DNA of 64,000 nucleotides from positions 124,001-188,000 of the forward strand of contig CAWGTX010000009.1 in the NCBI GenBank assembly GCA_963825585.1. Reading direction: 5' to 3'. Origin of the DNA: JAOUGY01 sp963825585 (GTDB lineage Bacteria > Actinomycetota > Acidimicrobiia > Spongiisociales > ZC4RG35). The notes below the pieces were generated by a model, which worked only from the letters and a program-made list of their open reading frames with translations, made no database searches and was not told the DNA's origin. Both the position numbers and the translations under genes were made by a program. Of this stretch, positions 39,060-46,844 are shown piece by piece. Numbering within the stretch: the first letter of the stretch is position 1; every line of letters starts with the position of its first letter.

Positions 39060-39220
39060 AGACCTGATCCGACGTGCGCTCACGCAGAGCCGTGCTGCCA
39101 GCTGCCACCTGCCAGCCGGACATGCTCGAACTTCGATGCTCGATCTGATTCGTTGTTGTCGGCAACGGGTGGCAACCTCTGCGGGCGAACATCGGTCGGG
39201 TGGGCCGTCGGAGAGGAGCC

Positions 39221-39802
39221 ATGGTGGCGATCGAGCACCCCAATCTGGATCTCGAGCGAGCCGAGGCAGCGGTGCGCGAGCTGCTCCTGGCCCTCGGTGA
39301 GGACCCTGGACGTGACGGCCTGCTGGAGACACCCGGGAGGGTGGCCCGTAGCTACGTCGAGCTGCTGTCCGGCTACCGGGAGGACCCCGGCGCCCATCTG
39401 GCGCGCCAGTTCACCATCGACCACGAGGAGATGGTGATCGTCAAGGACATCCCGTTCTCGTCGATGTGTGAGCATCACATGCTGCCGTTCCTGGGCGCCG
39501 CCCATGTGGCCTACCTGCCCGGCGCCTCCGGCAAGGTGTGCGGGCTGTCGAAGATCGCCCGCCTGGTCGACGGCTATGCCCGTCGGCTCCAGGTTCAGGA
39601 GCGGCTCACCGGCCAGATCGCCGACGCCCTGATGGAGCGGCTCGATGCCGGTGGGGCACTGGTCGTGCTCGAAGCCGAGCATCTGTGCATGACCATCCGG
39701 GGGACCATGAAGCCCGGTTCGACGACCACCACGTCGGCTGTCCGTGGTTCGCTCAATGAGCCGACGAGTCGTGCCGAAGCGCTGTCGTTGATCAAGACCT
39801 GA
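39221..39802 (+). CDS. folE: GTP cyclohydrolase I
   Basis: This protein of 193 residues is a complete FolE-I. ERAEAAVRELLLALGEDPGRDGLLETPGRVA opens it. The zinc-binding CEHHMLPFLGAAHVAYLP provides Cys-His, and LCMTIRGTMKPGS gives the second Cys. GLSKIARLVDGYARRLQVQERLTGQIADAL is the highly conserved helix pair. It makes 7,8-dihydroneopterin triphosphate, the first step of folate synthesis. ATG 39221 follows GAGAGGAG. The next folate genes are not adjacent. Confidence 0.93.
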   Translation: MVAIEHPNLDLERAEAAVRELLLALGEDPGRDGLLETPGRVARSYVELLSGYREDPGAHLARQFTIDHEEMVIVKDIPFSSMCEHHMLPFLGAAHVAYLPGASGKVCGLSKIARLVDGYARRLQVQERLTGQIADALMERLDAGGALVVLEAEHLCMTIRGTMKPGSTTTTSAVRGSLNEPTSRAEALSLIKT

Positions 39803-39837
39803 ACACCCGCCAGCCGCACCGCTCCGGGTTGGCCCGT

Positions 39838-40488
39838 TCAGATCGCCAACGGCTGATCGCCGCCGACGAACCGTTGGGCCATCACCGCCAGAACCGTCCA
39901 ATAGCCGTCTATCGCCGGCACCAGATCGGCTGCTCGGCACTCGGCGGCCACTGGCCGCGACCCGGCGTCTGCGCCAATCTCTACGCAGGGCACGACCTTC
40001 TCCGAATCGGCCAGGACCGACAGCAGGTCGGCGACGGTGAGCTCCACCAGCCCGCCGATCTCGGCGGGGTCGATGGCGAAGTCGGTCAGGGGGCGATCGT
40101 CGGACAGCAGGAAGACGTGGGTGCGTTCCCGGTTGCTGCCTCCCTCGCCGCTGTCGTCGGCGAGCAGGCGGACGCCGAGGGAGACGAGCGCTGCGGGATC
40201 GGCGTCGATACCGACCTCCTCGCGCAGCTCCCGGAGCCCGTCGAGGGGGGTTTCACCGGCTGCCAGGTGGCCGGTGGCGGTGAGGTCGAGCCGCCCTGGG
40301 AACGACCGCGCCCCGGCCCGCCGGCGCTGCAGCACCACGGTTGCCGGAGCCGTGGTGCGCACCACGAGGCAGTGGAAGCTCTCGTGCCACAGGCCGCGCC
40401 GGTGGACCTCGGCCCGGCCGAGCGGGGTGAGGGGGCGGCCAGAGGCGTCGACCACCGACAGCAGCTCGTCGTGACCCGATCCTGGCAT
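39838..40488 (-). CDS. NUDIX hydrolase (IDI-like)
   Basis: This protein of 216 residues has the Nudix box GHLAAGETPLDGLRELREEVGI (GX5EX7REUXEEXGU). The N-terminal WHESFHCLVV and PGRLDLTATGH segments resemble the isopentenyl-diphosphate isomerase-like NUDIX group that includes YfcD and hydrolases of dinucleotides. ATG 40488 is supported by TAACCT seven bases upstream. The long N-terminal frame beyond it overlaps the divergent SMR-like gene and is rejected. The substrate is unknown. Confidence 0.8.
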   Translation of the reverse strand: MPGSGHDELLSVVDASGRPLTPLGRAEVHRRGLWHESFHCLVVRTTAPATVVLQRRRAGARSFPGRLDLTATGHLAAGETPLDGLRELREEVGIDADPAALVSLGVRLLADDSGEGGSNRERTHVFLLSDDRPLTDFAIDPAEIGGLVELTVADLLSVLADSEKVVPCVEIGADAGSRPVAAECRAADLVPAIDGYWTVLAVMAQRFVGGDQPLAI

Positions 40489-40495
40489 GGCGTTC

Positions 40496-40501
40496 AGGTT
40501 A
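40496..40501 (-). promoter_or_regulatory. -10 box of the NUDIX gene (leaderless)
   Basis: TAACCT on the minus strand lies seven bases before ATG 40488. It matches the TANNNT placement of leaderless actinobacterial promoters. Confidence 0.5.
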
Positions 40502-40543
40502 GGGACGGGTGTCGTGCGATCCGGCTCTCCGGTATTTGGTTTC

Positions 40544-40870
40544 GTGTCCGGCGCTCTGTTGGTCATGTTGGCCATCGTCCTTGCTTCCGTGATCTTCGCC
40601 ATCGGCGGTCTCATGATGAGCTTCGCCGAAGGCTTCACCCGCCTGGCTCCCAGCCTCGGCGTGGTGGCATCGTTCGTCCTCGGTTCCTACCTCCTTTCGA
40701 AGGCCGTCCAGGCCGAAGGGCTCACCATTCCCTACATCCTCGGCCTCGGGATCGAGTCGGTGGCCACGGCCGCCTTCGGTGTCTGGCTGTTGGGGGAGCG
40801 TCCAAGCGCCGTTCAGGCGATCGGCCTGATGCTGGTGGTGATCGGTCTGGTGGCCGTTCGTCAGGGCTGA
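40544..40870 (+). CDS. SMR/EmrE-like small membrane protein lacking the key glutamate
   Basis: This protein of 108 residues has four transmembrane helices like the small multidrug resistance family. FAEGFTRLAPSLGVVAS aligns with the FSEGFTRLWPSVG of EmrE, and FGVWLLGERPSAVQAIGLMLVVIGLVAV matches its last helix. In the first helix, the residue aligned to the proton/drug-binding Glu14 of EmrE is Phe (VIFAIGG). Without that acid it is unlikely to be a proton-coupled drug exporter; a lipid, amine or regulatory role is open. The start GTG 40544 or ATG 40565 is uncertain. It is divergent from the NUDIX gene. Confidence 0.65.
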   Translation: MSGALLVMLAIVLASVIFAIGGLMMSFAEGFTRLAPSLGVVASFVLGSYLLSKAVQAEGLTIPYILGLGIESVATAAFGVWLLGERPSAVQAIGLMLVVIGLVAVRQG

Positions 40871-40885
40871 AGTTCCGGCCCGACG

Positions 40886-40891
40886 TATCCT
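40886..40891 (+). promoter_or_regulatory. -10 box of a small leaderless gene
   Basis: TATCCT lies exactly six bases before GTG 40898, the same spacing as at proC and the EtfD gene. Confidence 0.5.
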
Positions 40892-40897
40892 GGCTCC

Positions 40898-41050
40898 GTG
40901 CTTCGAGATGGGCGGCCGGCCGCTGCCCGCCGGTTCCCCGCTCGCCTGGTCGCCCCCGACCGGCGGGGCTTCTGGTGGGTGAAGTGGGTGGTTTCCATCA
41001 CGCCATCGGATCGGCCGTGGTGGGTGCAGTCGCCGTTCCCCGTGACCTGA
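40898..41050 (+). CDS. Small 50-residue Trp-rich protein, probably leaderless
   Basis: The GTG at 40898 opens a 50-residue frame. Its features are ARRFPARLVAPDRRGFWWVKWV, then DRPWWVQSPFP up to TGA 41048-41050. The FWWVKWV core, five tryptophans and many prolines are unusual and look selected. TATCCT six bases upstream matches the promoter spacing of neighbouring genes. It lies in the gap between the SMR-like gene and proC. I recognise no family; a non-coding region is the alternative. Confidence 0.45.
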   Translation: MLRDGRPAAARRFPARLVAPDRRGFWWVKWVVSITPSDRPWWVQSPFPVT

Positions 41051-41144
41051 AGTCGGACGTGGCCATCCGAGCATCAGGTCCGCTTCCCCGTCCGCAGAAC
41101 CTCCGGCGGGTGCGTACCTTCGTGTGGCTGCAACGCCGTCTGCG

Positions 41145-41150
41145 TACACT
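41145..41150 (+). promoter_or_regulatory. -10 box of proC (leaderless)
   Basis: TACACT lies six bases before ATG 41157, with no ribosome-binding site between. A leaderless transcript starting at the A of ATG is likely. Confidence 0.55.
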
Positions 41151-41156
41151 GCCCGC

Positions 41157-41972
41157 ATGAGACCGAGCGTGGCTGTTCTGGGTGTGGGAGCGATGGGCGA
41201 GGCGATCGTTCGCGGTCTGCTGTCCGCAGGGTGGGAGCGCTCCGAGCTGGTGGCGGCGGTGCGTCGCGAGACGAGGCTCCACGACATCGAGACCCGGGTC
41301 GGTATCGACTGTCATCTCGAAGCCGACGCCGCCTGTGAGGGAAGGTCGGTCGTCGTGGTGGCGGTCAAGCCCCGCGATGTCTCAAAACTGCTCGACTCGG
41401 TTTCGAGGACCATCACCTCCGAACAGGTGGTCATCTCGCTGGCGGCCGGCGTCCCGCTCTCCCTCTTCGAGGAGAAGCTGCCGGGCGTTCCGGTAGTCCG
41501 CGCCATGCCCAACACGCCGTCGCTGGTTCGGGAGGGTGTCACCGCCATCGCTGGTGGCAGTGCCGTCACCGAAGATCATCTGGCCCGCGCCCGACGGGTA
41601 CTGGAAGCGGTCGGGCAGGTGGAAGCGATGGACGAGTCGCTCATCGACGCCGTCACCGCGGTCTCCGGCAGCGGCCCCGCCTACATCTTCCTGCTGGCTG
41701 AGGCGATGGAGGAGGCGGCGGTCCGCGAAGGACTACCCCGTGACATCGCCGAGGCTCTGGTGCACCAGACCGTCCGTGGCGCCGGACACCTCCTCACCGA
41801 CACCCCGATCAAGGCCTCGGAGTTGAGGGCACAGGTGACCTCACCGGGCGGCACCACTGCGGCGGCGCTGCACGTGCTAGAGGAGAGCGGTTTCCGCGCA
41901 GTGATCGAGGATGCGGTGCGGGCTGCGGCCCAGCGCAGCCGTGAGTTGGGAGCGTTGGCGAGGGAGGAGTAG
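41157..41972 (+). CDS. proC: Pyrroline-5-carboxylate reductase
   Basis: This protein of 271 residues has the Rossmann AVLGVGAMGEAIVRGLLSAG at its start. VVVVAVKPRDVSKLL and VVRAMPNTPSLVREGVTAI follow. The C-terminal signature GSGPAYIFLLAEAMEEAAVREGL and QVTSPGGTTAAALHVLE is the helical dimer domain. It reduces P5C to proline with NAD(P)H, the last step of proline synthesis. Only three bases separate it from proline dehydrogenase, which runs the opposite overall direction. A leaderless promoter precedes it. Confidence 0.93.
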   Translation: MRPSVAVLGVGAMGEAIVRGLLSAGWERSELVAAVRRETRLHDIETRVGIDCHLEADAACEGRSVVVVAVKPRDVSKLLDSVSRTITSEQVVISLAAGVPLSLFEEKLPGVPVVRAMPNTPSLVREGVTAIAGGSAVTEDHLARARRVLEAVGQVEAMDESLIDAVTAVSGSGPAYIFLLAEAMEEAAVREGLPRDIAEALVHQTVRGAGHLLTDTPIKASELRAQVTSPGGTTAAALHVLEESGFRAVIEDAVRAAAQRSRELGALAREE

Positions 41973-41975
41973 ACG

Positions 41976-42890
41976 ATGAGCCTGTTCTCGAGGGCAGTGG
42001 TGGCCGCCACTCAGAACCCGGTGATCGAGAAGGTGGTGACGGGTACCGATCCCGGTCGCTCGCTGGCGCACCGGTTCGTTGCAGGTGACTCGCTGGACCG
42101 GGCGGCCGATGCAGCCGACGGGCTCAACGCCAAGGGGATGCAGGTCTCTCTCGACCTGTTGGGCGAAGAGGTGCACGACGCCGCCACCGCCCTTTCGGCC
42201 GCCGAGGGGTACCTGGCGGCGGTCGACCGAATCGCCTCCGCCGGTCTCGACGCCAACATCTCGATCAAACTCACCCAACTGGGTCTCAGTTTCGACACCG
42301 GGCTGGCGTCCGAGGCGCTCGACCGCCTGGCCGTGCGGGCGGCCGAAGTGGGGACGACTGTGACGGTCGACATGGAGGATTCGAGGTTCACCGGTGTCAC
42401 CGTGGACCTGTACGAGGCGGCTCAGGAGCGGCATGGAAACCTGGGCCTGTGCGTCCAGGCGTACCTCAAACGCACGCCGAAGGATCTGGAACGCCTCATC
42501 CCGCTCGGCGGCCACATCCGGCTGTGCAAGGGTGCCTACGTCGAGTCCGACGAGGTGGCGTTCACCGAGAAGGACGAGGTCGACGCCGCATACGTTCGCC
42601 TGCTGGAGCAGCTCATGGCATCGGATGTGGTGAAGCCGTGTGTCGCCACCCATGACGATCGTCTCATCAACCTGGCCACTCAGCTCGCCGGTTCACGAAA
42701 TGGGCCCTGGGAGTTCCAGATGCTGTTCGGTGTGAGGCCTAATCTCCATGAACAGTTGGTGGGGGAGGGGCGGCCCATGCGGATCTACGTTCCGTACGGG
42801 TCGGAGTGGTACGCGTACCTGACACGACGCCTGGCCGAACGGCCCGCCAACACCGTGTTCTTCCTCCGGGCGTTGCTCGGCAAGGACTGA
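41976..42890 (+). CDS. putB: Proline dehydrogenase (monofunctional)
   Basis: This protein of 304 residues is the short bacterial ProDH. It has GLNAKGMQVSLDLLGEEV, ANISIKLTQLGLSFD, VTVDMEDSRFTGVT, CVQAYLKRTPKDLERL and HIRLCKGAYVESDEVAFT. The C-terminal MRIYVPYGSEWYAYLTRRLAERPAN carries the conserved Arg pair (RR..E) that binds proline. It oxidises proline to P5C using FAD and passes electrons to quinone. No P5C dehydrogenase lies downstream; it must be elsewhere. It is three bases from proC, so both are probably one operon. Confidence 0.9.
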   Translation: MSLFSRAVVAATQNPVIEKVVTGTDPGRSLAHRFVAGDSLDRAADAADGLNAKGMQVSLDLLGEEVHDAATALSAAEGYLAAVDRIASAGLDANISIKLTQLGLSFDTGLASEALDRLAVRAAEVGTTVTVDMEDSRFTGVTVDLYEAAQERHGNLGLCVQAYLKRTPKDLERLIPLGGHIRLCKGAYVESDEVAFTEKDEVDAAYVRLLEQLMASDVVKPCVATHDDRLINLATQLAGSRNGPWEFQMLFGVRPNLHEQLVGEGRPMRIYVPYGSEWYAYLTRRLAERPANTVFFLRALLGKD

Positions 42891-42930
42891 CGCGGTGGAC
42901 AGTTCTGGTTCGAGTGGAGTTGAGAGAACG

Positions 42931-43380
42931 ATGCGTGCCCCTACCTTCACGCTGACCGACGAGGCCGGCAACCAGGTGTCCTCAAAGGGCTTCGCAGGCA
43001 GGTCCACGATCGTGTTCTTTTATCCGGCTGCCATGACGCCCGGATGCACGCAGGAGGCCTGCGATTTTCGTGACAATCATCAGGTGCTGCTCGATGCCGG
43101 CTACGAGGTGGTCGGTGTGAGCCCCGATGAACCGGAGCGCAACGCCAAGTTCCGTGAGAAGGAGGGCCTGCCGTTCCGCCTGCTCTCCGACCCCGCCCAC
43201 AAGGTGGCAGAGGCGTTCGGTGCCTGGGGCGTGAAGAAGAACTACGGCCGCGAGTACGAAGGGCTCATTCGTTCGACGTTCGTGATCGGTCCCGAAGGCG
43301 ACATCGAACGCGAGTACCGCAACGTCAAGGCGACGGGACACGTCGCCCGGGTGACCAAGGACCTGCTCGGCGGGTCGTGA
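42931..43380 (+). CDS. bcp: Bcp/PrxQ-type peroxiredoxin
   Basis: This thiol peroxidase has about 149 residues. It has APTFTLTDEAGNQV, then IVFFYPAAMTPGCTQEACDFRDN with the peroxidatic Cys in PGC, a second Cys five residues later, and FREKEGLPFRLLSDPAHKVAEAFGAWG. STFVIGPEGDIE closes the fold. It reduces peroxides using thioredoxin-type donors. ATG 42931 has GAGAGAA upstream; GTG 42895 is an alternative start that adds 12 polar residues. It is 40 bases after proline dehydrogenase and may be co-transcribed; ProDH can make reactive oxygen, so the pairing is sensible. Confidence 0.88.
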   Translation: MRAPTFTLTDEAGNQVSSKGFAGRSTIVFFYPAAMTPGCTQEACDFRDNHQVLLDAGYEVVGVSPDEPERNAKFREKEGLPFRLLSDPAHKVAEAFGAWGVKKNYGREYEGLIRSTFVIGPEGDIEREYRNVKATGHVARVTKDLLGGS

Positions 43381-43710
43381 CAGCGTCACACATTTGAGCG
43401 CCGGCGCTCCAGCTGGGAGCGAGGGGCGAAGAGCCGGAACCCGTCACGGGTGATTTCGGCGTTGGCGTGGGACGATCGTGGCCTTCCGCTTTCTGGCCCC
43501 TCGCACCTGGCTCCCTGCTGATCCCCGCAGCCGGACTCCTCTTCGGTTCGTTCCCCATCCGGGTGACATCAATGTGCGACAGGTCGTGCCGCTACCCACC
43601 GGCCGCCACCCGATGGCTACATGACGAGCCATCGTCACGGGCAACAGTCAACGGTGAGCTACACGCGTTCCCACCACCGTCCTGGAAGTCGCCCACAACA
43701 GAATCGGGTC
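43381..43710. other. Intergenic region without a recognisable gene
   Basis: About 330 bases. It contains a GCGAGGGGCGAAGAGCCGGAA-type repeat (near 43418) that recurs in similar form at 50912, and partial inverted sequence near 43496. No start, ribosome-binding site and coding pattern come together. Confidence 0.5.
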
Positions 43711-43970
43711 TGCCAGCGTGTTGTCGGCATCCACACCGATGCCGAGATCTACGCCAAACGCCGTGAGGGTGTGATCAAGCACGCCACGGCGCTGGTCGGG
43801 CCTTCGTAGGCCAGGACGTGGTGTCGGCGGTCGTGGTGCGTGTGCTCGCCAGGCGTTTCGCCGTCGTCGAGGTTCCGTCGGACTGGTCGTCGGCGACCGT
43901 GGAGTTGCTCGACGAGAGCGGGGCTGTGCTCGACACGATCGAACTCGACTCGCTGACACTGGGAGGGTGA
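43711..43970 (+). pseudogene. Remnant of an ECF-type sigma factor, frameshifted
   Basis: In one frame, DAEIYAKRREGVIKHATALVGPS up to a stop at 43808, then in the next frame QDVVSAVVVRVLARRFAVVEVP. The two halves join into the region-2 pattern of actinobacterial ECF sigma factors (...HATALVGPSDAQDVVSAVVVRVL). After that the protein reads DWSSATVELLDESGAVLDTIELDSL and stops, with no region 4. A base lost near 43807 explains the frame change. It is either a degraded gene or a small protein with a frameshift. Its N-terminal end is unclear. Confidence 0.4.
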
Positions 43971-43996
43971 AACCTGGCGGCGCCAGCAGGGCGACG

Positions 43997-44002
43997 TACG
44001 AT
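43997..44002 (+). promoter_or_regulatory. -10 box of the TPM-domain gene (leaderless)
   Basis: TACGAT lies seven bases before ATG 44010; no ribosome-binding site is present. Confidence 0.45.
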
Positions 44003-44009
44003 GTGGGCC

Positions 44010-45403
44010 ATGCGACGCACATTCGCCGCCCTGGTGGCGCTGTTCATGACGATTCCGATGGTGGCGTCGGCCCAACAGGTCGACGACGTGACCGAGGCGG
44101 TGGAGTTCCGCGGGTACTACATCGGCGACGGGGTGGACATCGCCGTCAACGACATGGAGAACCTGGTCGCCGACTATCCGGGCATCGGTTTCGTGGCATT
44201 GGCCGACGATCCGGGTGATGGCGCCGACCTGTTCGCCGACCAGGTGTTGGCCGGGGTCGAAGATCCCGACACCATCATCGTGCTGTCGGCGTCCGAGGTG
44301 GGTGTCGTCACCGATGGCGTCTACACCGACGAGCAGATCGACGCCGCCCTCGACGAGGCGTTCGCCGACACCGGCGACCCCTACTTCGAGGACTTCCAGG
44401 AACTGGCGGCGGCCCTCACTGGCGACACCCCGTCGGTGGCGACCACTCAGGCATCGGGCGGGCTCCCGGCCGGACCGGCCGAATCCCCCGAGCCACGGGT
44501 GCAAACCGACTCGGGCGGGGGTTGCCCTGGTGGATATGGCCGCTGGGCATCGTCGCTCTGATCTGGTTCCTCTCCCGGCGTGGCAAGAAGAAGCGGGCGG
44601 TGGCGGCGGCGTCGGCGCTCGAAGCCGCCAAGTCTGAGATCCGTGAACAGATGGGGGTGGTCGCCAACGAGATCCTCGAGTTCAGCGACCGACCCGATCA
44701 GGATCGATTCCCCAACGCCCTCGAGCACTACCGGAAGGCCTCCGAGATGTTCAAGGTGGCCGAGGACCGGATGGCGGCAGCGACCACACCGGCCGATCTC
44801 GAGTCACTGTCCGATGACCTCGATGTGGCCCGTTGGGAGATGGCGGCGGCCGTGGCGATGGTGGAGGGGCGACCGATCCCCGAGAAGCCGGAGGAGGAGA
44901 AGCCGCAGCCGTGTTTCTTCGATCCCACCCATGGGGCTGGTACCGAGGAGGCGACGTTGCAGACGTCCGCCGGGAATCGCACCGTCAAGGTGTGCCGCAC
45001 GGATGCCGACCGACTCCAGCGTGGTGAGAAGCCCGAGCCGCGGACCATCGACGTAGGAGGTCGCAGGGTTCCGGCCCCGCAGGCGCCTCGCTCGAGTGGT
45101 GGTGGCGGCATGGACTGGCTCGACGCCTTCCAAATCCTCGTTGGTGGTCGGTCCACGGACTACAGCTGGGGCCGGGGTGCTCCTCGGCGTCGCAGCGGCG
45201 GCTTGGGTGCAGTCCTGGGCGGGATGCTTGGCGGCGCCATGACCGGGAGCAGCCGCCGGGCGTCTGGTGGCAGCATGGGGTTGCCCAGTCTGCCCAGTCG
45301 CAGTGGCGGGTCGTCCCGATCGTCATCCCGATCGTCATCGCGGTCGTCGACGCGGAGCTCGGGAGGGTCGCGTTCGACGGCTCGCGGGCGCCGATCGCGC
45401 TGA
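44010..45403 (+). CDS. TPM-domain membrane protein with Ser/Arg/Gly tail, one frameshift
   Basis: When joined, this is a protein of about 464 residues. A signal peptide (LVALFMTIPMVASAQQ) leads into a TPM/Psb32-like domain with GYYIGDGVDIAVNDMENLV, GIGFVALADDPGDGADLFADQVL and IIVLSASEVGVVTDGVYTD. The second part starts with a transmembrane helix (PWWIWPLGIVALIWFLS), a coiled-coil-like stretch, then CFFDPTHGAGTEEATL and VKVCRTDADRLQRGEKPEPRTIDVGGRRVP, and ends in a long Ser-Arg-Gly tail. The frames meet near 44517, where one G seems lost from a five-G run. TPM domains are anchored outside the membrane in YgcG-like proteins; no activity is known for this one. PspA follows, 115 bases away. Confidence 0.68.
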
Positions 45404-45518
45404 CCCGACCATTCTGTGGGCCCCAGACCACATGACGTGTGGTCTACAACCCTGGGTATGCGGTCTTCGCCTCGCCTAGAGTGTGAGCCGACCGACCGCC
45501 ACCAAGGGGTTACGAACG

Positions 45519-46274
45519 ATGTTCAAGCGAATCTGGGGCTACCTCAAGCAGCTCTTCCGATCCGGGGCCGAGAAGGCGATGAACCCAGAGATCGAGATCG
45601 AGCAGGCCATCACCGAGTCGAAAAAGCGTGACCAGGAACTGCGCAATCAGGCTGCCAAGGTCATCGCCCATCGCACCCAGATCGAGCAGAAGATCGAGGG
45701 GGCGGCCAAGGACGTGGGCGAGGCGCGCGAGATGGCCAAGTCGGCGCTCATGCGGGCCGAGGCGGCCAAGAACGCAGGTGACACCGCCGAGCAGTCGAAA
45801 TGGACCCAGGCAGCCCAGTCGCTGGCACTCAAGCTCCAGGCCTCCGAGTCGAACCTCAACGGGCTCAAGGAGCAGTACGAGATCGCCATCGGACAGGCCG
45901 ACCAGGCCAAGACCGCCGTTCAGGCCAACGCCATGCGCCTCCAGGAGCTCGCCGCCAAGCGGATGCAGCTGATGGGCCAGCTGCAGCAGGCCAAGATGCA
46001 GGAGGCGGTGAACTCGGCGGTCGAGTCGATCTCGTCGAACATGGAGGTCGAGGCACCTTCGCTCGAGAAGGTGGAAGAAAAGATCCAGCAGCGGCTCGCC
46101 TCGGCCAAGGCCCGCACCGAGCTGCGCGAGGCGACGCCCGAAGGGGCGGAATCGGAGCTGAAGGAGGCGATCTCGATCGCCCAGGCCGATGCCAAGCTCG
46201 AGGAGCTCAAGAAAGAGCTCGGCCTGACCACCGAGGGCGACACCGGCGGAAACAGCCAGATAACCCCGGCCTGA
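45519..46274 (+). CDS. PspA/IM30-family protein
   Basis: This protein of 251 residues is predicted to be almost entirely helical, with an amphipathic N-terminal helix (MFKRIWGYLKQLFRSGAEKAM) for membrane contact. It continues with PEIEIEQAITESKKRDQELRNQAAKVIAHRTQIEQKI and a long heptad-rich coiled coil. ATG 45519 was chosen because the extra upstream residues do not fit the amphipathic start. TAGAGT upstream (about 45476) is a likely -10. PspA polymerises on stressed membranes and is the hallmark of envelope-stress systems. Its neighbour is the TPM protein, which suggests an unlinked-regulator stress unit (no pspBC-like gene). Confidence 0.8.
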   Translation: MFKRIWGYLKQLFRSGAEKAMNPEIEIEQAITESKKRDQELRNQAAKVIAHRTQIEQKIEGAAKDVGEAREMAKSALMRAEAAKNAGDTAEQSKWTQAAQSLALKLQASESNLNGLKEQYEIAIGQADQAKTAVQANAMRLQELAAKRMQLMGQLQQAKMQEAVNSAVESISSNMEVEAPSLEKVEEKIQQRLASAKARTELREATPEGAESELKEAISIAQADAKLEELKKELGLTTEGDTGGNSQITPA

Positions 46275-46281
46275 CGGCTCG

Positions 46282-46830
46282 ATGCTCAGAGAACTGCTGG
46301 CCCATCCACTCGTGTCCGAGGAGATACGATTGGGTGGGCCGGTCGGCGTCATGGCCATCCACGGCGGCATCGAGGCGGGAACCGCCGAGATGGCGCGGGA
46401 ACTGGTCGAAGCCACCGGGGCATCGCTCTACGTGGTGGAACAACCCGAAGACCTTTCGTGGCACCTTCCATCGATCCACTACGACCCGGCCCACAGTCCA
46501 CGGCTGACCGAGTTCCTGGGACACGTGCGAACGGTCATCAGTCTGCACGGCTTCGGCAGGGTCCATCTACCGAAGACGGTGCTGGTGGGCGGCCGCAACG
46601 ACGCCCTCCGCAGCCACGTGGCATCCGGCCTCCGAGCGGGGACGGAGCTTCGCATCGTCGATGACCTCGAGGAGATCCCCCGCCCGCTCCGGGGTCGTCA
46701 TCCCTCCAATCCTGTGAATCTCCCTGTCGAGGCTGGTGTCCAACTGGAGCTCTCGGCCACGGCCCGGTTGCTTCCGCACCGTGCGAGGGTTGTAGCGGCG
46801 ATGGCGGCGGCGATCGTCGCGGCGATCTGA
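46282..46830 (+). CDS. Poly-gamma-glutamate-hydrolase-like zinc protein (DUF867 type)
   Basis: This protein of 182 residues has GVMAIHGGIEAGTAEMARELVEATGAS, the HGG..E.GT pattern of poly-gamma-glutamate hydrolase PghP-like proteins, where His and Glu bind zinc. YVVEQP, RTVISLHGFGR (a second His) and VLVGGRNDALR follow. It lacks a signal peptide, so it would act in the cytoplasm; phage PghP acts outside. A deacylase or amidohydrolase of another substrate is possible. It starts seven bases after pspA and is followed 14 bases later by gnd. Confidence 0.6.
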   Translation: MLRELLAHPLVSEEIRLGGPVGVMAIHGGIEAGTAEMARELVEATGASLYVVEQPEDLSWHLPSIHYDPAHSPRLTEFLGHVRTVISLHGFGRVHLPKTVLVGGRNDALRSHVASGLRAGTELRIVDDLEEIPRPLRGRHPSNPVNLPVEAGVQLELSATARLLPHRARVVAAMAAAIVAAI

Positions 46831-46844
46831 ATGCGGAGGACACG

